Below, one piece after another: positions 62,001 through 64,000 of a stretch of DNA of 64,000 nt. Position 1 is the stretch's first letter, and every line of letters starts with the position of its first letter. A program made the position numbers and the translations under genes. Below the pieces are notes generated by a model, which saw only the letters and a list, made by a program, of their open reading frames with translations, ran no database searches and was not told the DNA's origin. The DNA comes from Piscicola geometra (Eukaryota > Annelida > Clitellata > Hirudinida > Piscicolidae), in NCBI GenBank assembly GCA_943735955.1, contig OX030955.1:6534269-6598268 (forward strand), read 5' to 3'.

Positions 62001-64000
62001 ATTCTTGCCACACCATGCTCCACCTGCATCTTCATGCTGTCCCTCGGGAACCAGCTTGCATGCACCAGCAGACTCATCATCATTTGAGTTCTTATCCTTC
62101 AAGGCGTCAGAAGACAGACGTTTAACAGCAACCTTGACCTTCTCCGTGTCCTCAACCTCCTCTCCATTGCTTGCATCATTCTCAAGTGTTTCACCAGCCT
62201 CAATCCTGTCCGCATCCACCTCACTGACTCCTCTGCTGCCTTGTCCTACCTTCCCAATATCTCCCTCTTTCACTACCACCTGCCCACTCCATCTACTTTT
62301 TTTTGTCGAGTTAGCTGCAGCAACAACACCATTCTCATCAAGAAGCATCCTTTCAGAACTCTCCTTCTGTTTGAACACCTCCTCATTATTTGCATCACCC
62401 ATGGACAACACACCAGAGCCAGTGAACCCTTCAGACCCGCTCTCAACACCAGCAAACTCCCCCTTGACATCTTCATGCCCTCCTCCATCACTCGCATCTT
62501 CGAAATACACACTGACCTGTTGCATGTCATTTGGCAGCTTCATCGCCTCATCCTCATATGCCCTAGTGCCTGGATGCCTCTCCTCCATGCTGCTACTGAT
62601 GATGATGATCCCCTCATGCATGCACACCTGCCTCTCACACTCTTCACTCACTAGTGACTCACCATTCAGTGAGGTTGCAAAGCTACTCTTCTTTGCATTA
62701 TGTACTTGATCAGCATCATCATCAGCAGCAACAGCATCATTATCATCATTTGTTTTCTCTTGCACTCCCATCAGCTCTATTCTTAAAGAATCCATTTGCG
62801 GAATACTCAATTCTTTATCATAACAACTACTATTATTATTATTTTTATTATTATCATTATCACCATTATTATTATTAATTTTAATCATACTAATAGTATT
62901 ATCGTTGTTATGAGTGTTAATATCTCTATGATTTGCATGTTCCTCAGCACCGATATCTTCCTCCCTGCCTACAGCACCAGCTACAACAGACATGGCATGT
63001 AATGGCTTGCCTGCTGTGGTGGAGAATGGGGACTGGTTTTGAAGCTGTGTAGTGGAAGAGGAGGAAGGGTAGACGAAGGTGTTGAGAGCAGTGGCACACT
63101 CTGGCACCCCAGAGAGAGGCACGTCGGTGCAGTCGGAAAGGTTTGGCTGGCTTGGGGGTTGGTTGCATGCATAGCTTGTGGAGTGGTGACTTGTGTTATT
63201 GTTGTTGTCTGAGGCGCCTTCAACTGGTTGCATAGTCCCGGAAACTGTCTCCAACTGGTTTTGCATAAGCTCTTGTGAGAAGCAAGGGTCATTCAGTGGT
63301 GTGGTTGTGGTGGTGATGTTTTGGTTTTCTGTCTTGAATTTGTGCAAGCTCTTCAGTTCGATTAGATCATGCGTTTCAGAGGTCATGAGATGGCTTGACT
63401 CTATTTCATGACAATTCGACAACTCTTGCAAAGATGTTTGCTTACTATTATGATCAATATTGTTCTCATTAGCATTCTCCGAAGTGTCTATAGCAGACTT
63501 TTGATTCTTATTTGTATGTACATTGGTTTTGTTGGCATTATTCATGAGGGAGCAACTCAAAGTGAAGTGAGTGTCCTCCTTCGCGGCGTCCTCCTTCAGA
63601 CTGTCAGCATGCTCGCAAGACATCGGCAGACTGAGGCGGTTGTTGTTGTAGTTGCTGCCATTCACAAAGACCCCCTTCTCGAAAGCATTGTTGCAGGCGG
63701 TGAACTGAGTGGATGGGTGGTCAGTCTTCTTGAACTGGTCGATCATTGACTGCCTCCATGGCTCAATGCACGACCAGCTGGCGAACTGGTCAGTGGCGAG
63801 GGACCAATGGAAGGTCTCATGCACAGAGAACTTGTACTGCTCAGAGGGCGACCACGCCAGGGACTCGTTCATGATCTGTCGCTTGAACGAATCGTTCATC
63901 GGAGGCCAGATCACCGACTCCCCAAAGTTCTGTCGTTCCGGAAAGTTCCAGCTGTTTGGATCAGTCCATCTCTGCGTGGGCCAGCAGTTGAACTGGTCGG
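52808..64000 (-). CDS. KAT6-like MYST-family protein, partial at right edge, catalytic motif altered
   Basis: MYST proteins acetylate histones. Phase-consistent exons: 61892 to beyond 64000, 61386-61440, 58819-61293, 58447-58661, 58212-58321, 57937-58009, 57450-57770, 57057-57150, 56702-56914, 56517-56604, 56150-56270, 55929-55974 and 52808-55830. The MYST domain reads in order: VHFGALRLDATYLSNYPASY; C2HC finger CEFCLQYFRSHQRLHSHRAT-C; SPPGNEVYR; LFYVLTSNDEHGCHLVGYF; ACLSFIFVLPLHRRKGLGSL with the acetyl-CoA loop; FSYQLCRLLGVSGSLARSTC; YWCWSVLSHL; DLSESLGICSSDIVSTLLKL, closest to KAT6. The long Ser/Asn/Gln-rich flanks also fit KAT6. The Glu-Lys-Pro-Leu-Ser-Asp block and the autoacetylated Lys are not seen, so activity is doubtful. 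Any PHD fingers would lie beyond 64000. Confidence 0.84.
55989..56026. repeat. (AAT)n microsatellite in KAT6-like intron
   Basis: About 12 AAT triplets in the short intron upstream of the 46-base exon 55929-55974. Confidence 0.9.
57170..57360. repeat. 18-bp minisatellite in KAT6-like intron
   Basis: Eight or more perfect copies of GTTGTGGTGGATGGAGTG, preceded by GTGGTTGTGGTT units. It begins about 25 bases beyond the acceptor of exon 57057-57150. Confidence 0.95.
58110..58201. repeat. CAT-rich microsatellite in KAT6-like intron
   Basis: ATCATCCTCATC-type repeats in the intron just after exon 58212-58321 in transcript sense. Confidence 0.9.

Overview
This window is nuclear DNA of an invertebrate animal. 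Genes are split by short GT-AG introns, families are metazoan (plasma-membrane calcium ATPase, PLEKHG-type RhoGEF, C9orf72, SH3BGRL, lebercilin, MYST acetyltransferase), and introns and spacers are packed with GT, GAT and CAT microsatellites and minisatellites. A small secreted-peptide gene resembling annelid GGNG excitatory peptides makes an annelid, perhaps a leech, the best guess; that is an inference. All exon maps come from reading frames, splice dinucleotides and intron phase done by eye.

Layout. 147-4490 (-): N-terminal two thirds of a PMCA calcium pump, running off the left edge. 6785-15735 (-): a complete PLEKHG-like RhoGEF in nine exons, with a very large low-complexity insertion inside the DH domain. 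16146-17644 (+): an eight-exon gene whose C-terminus resembles PRR11/mitochondrial fission regulators, head-to-head with the RhoGEF. 17983-21750 (+): a C9orf72 orthologue in eleven exons. 22151-32118: a 10-kb Mutator-like (MULE) DNA transposon with inverted termini, a 9-bp target duplication, and a PHD-like/FLYWCH/MULE transposase gene on the minus strand with one in-frame stop. 32311-33087 (+): SH3BGRL. 34278-36729 (+): lebercilin (LCA5)-like. 37287-38666 (-): an unrecognised protein with a possible PH/EVH1-like C-terminal domain. 38.7-44.2 kb: gene-poor and repeat-rich. 44182-44901 (+): a small unrecognised two-exon gene. 45630-48024 (-): last exon of a single-pass membrane protein with a glutamine-rich tail. 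51186-51940 (-): secreted peptide precursor. 52808 to beyond 64000 (-): a KAT6-like MYST protein covering its whole MYST domain and C-terminus.

Most notable are (1) the MYST protein, which keeps the zinc finger, acetyl-CoA loop and active-site cysteine region but appears to lack the catalytic glutamate motif and the autoacetylated lysine, so it may be a pseudo-acetyltransferase; (2) the MULE element, with its C4HC3 finger, tandemly duplicated acidic exons and an internal array of AP-1-like TGAGTCA motifs; and (3) the putative cyclic neuropeptide. No tRNA or rRNA genes and no CRISPR array were seen. The genes look like independent transcription units rather than a pathway.
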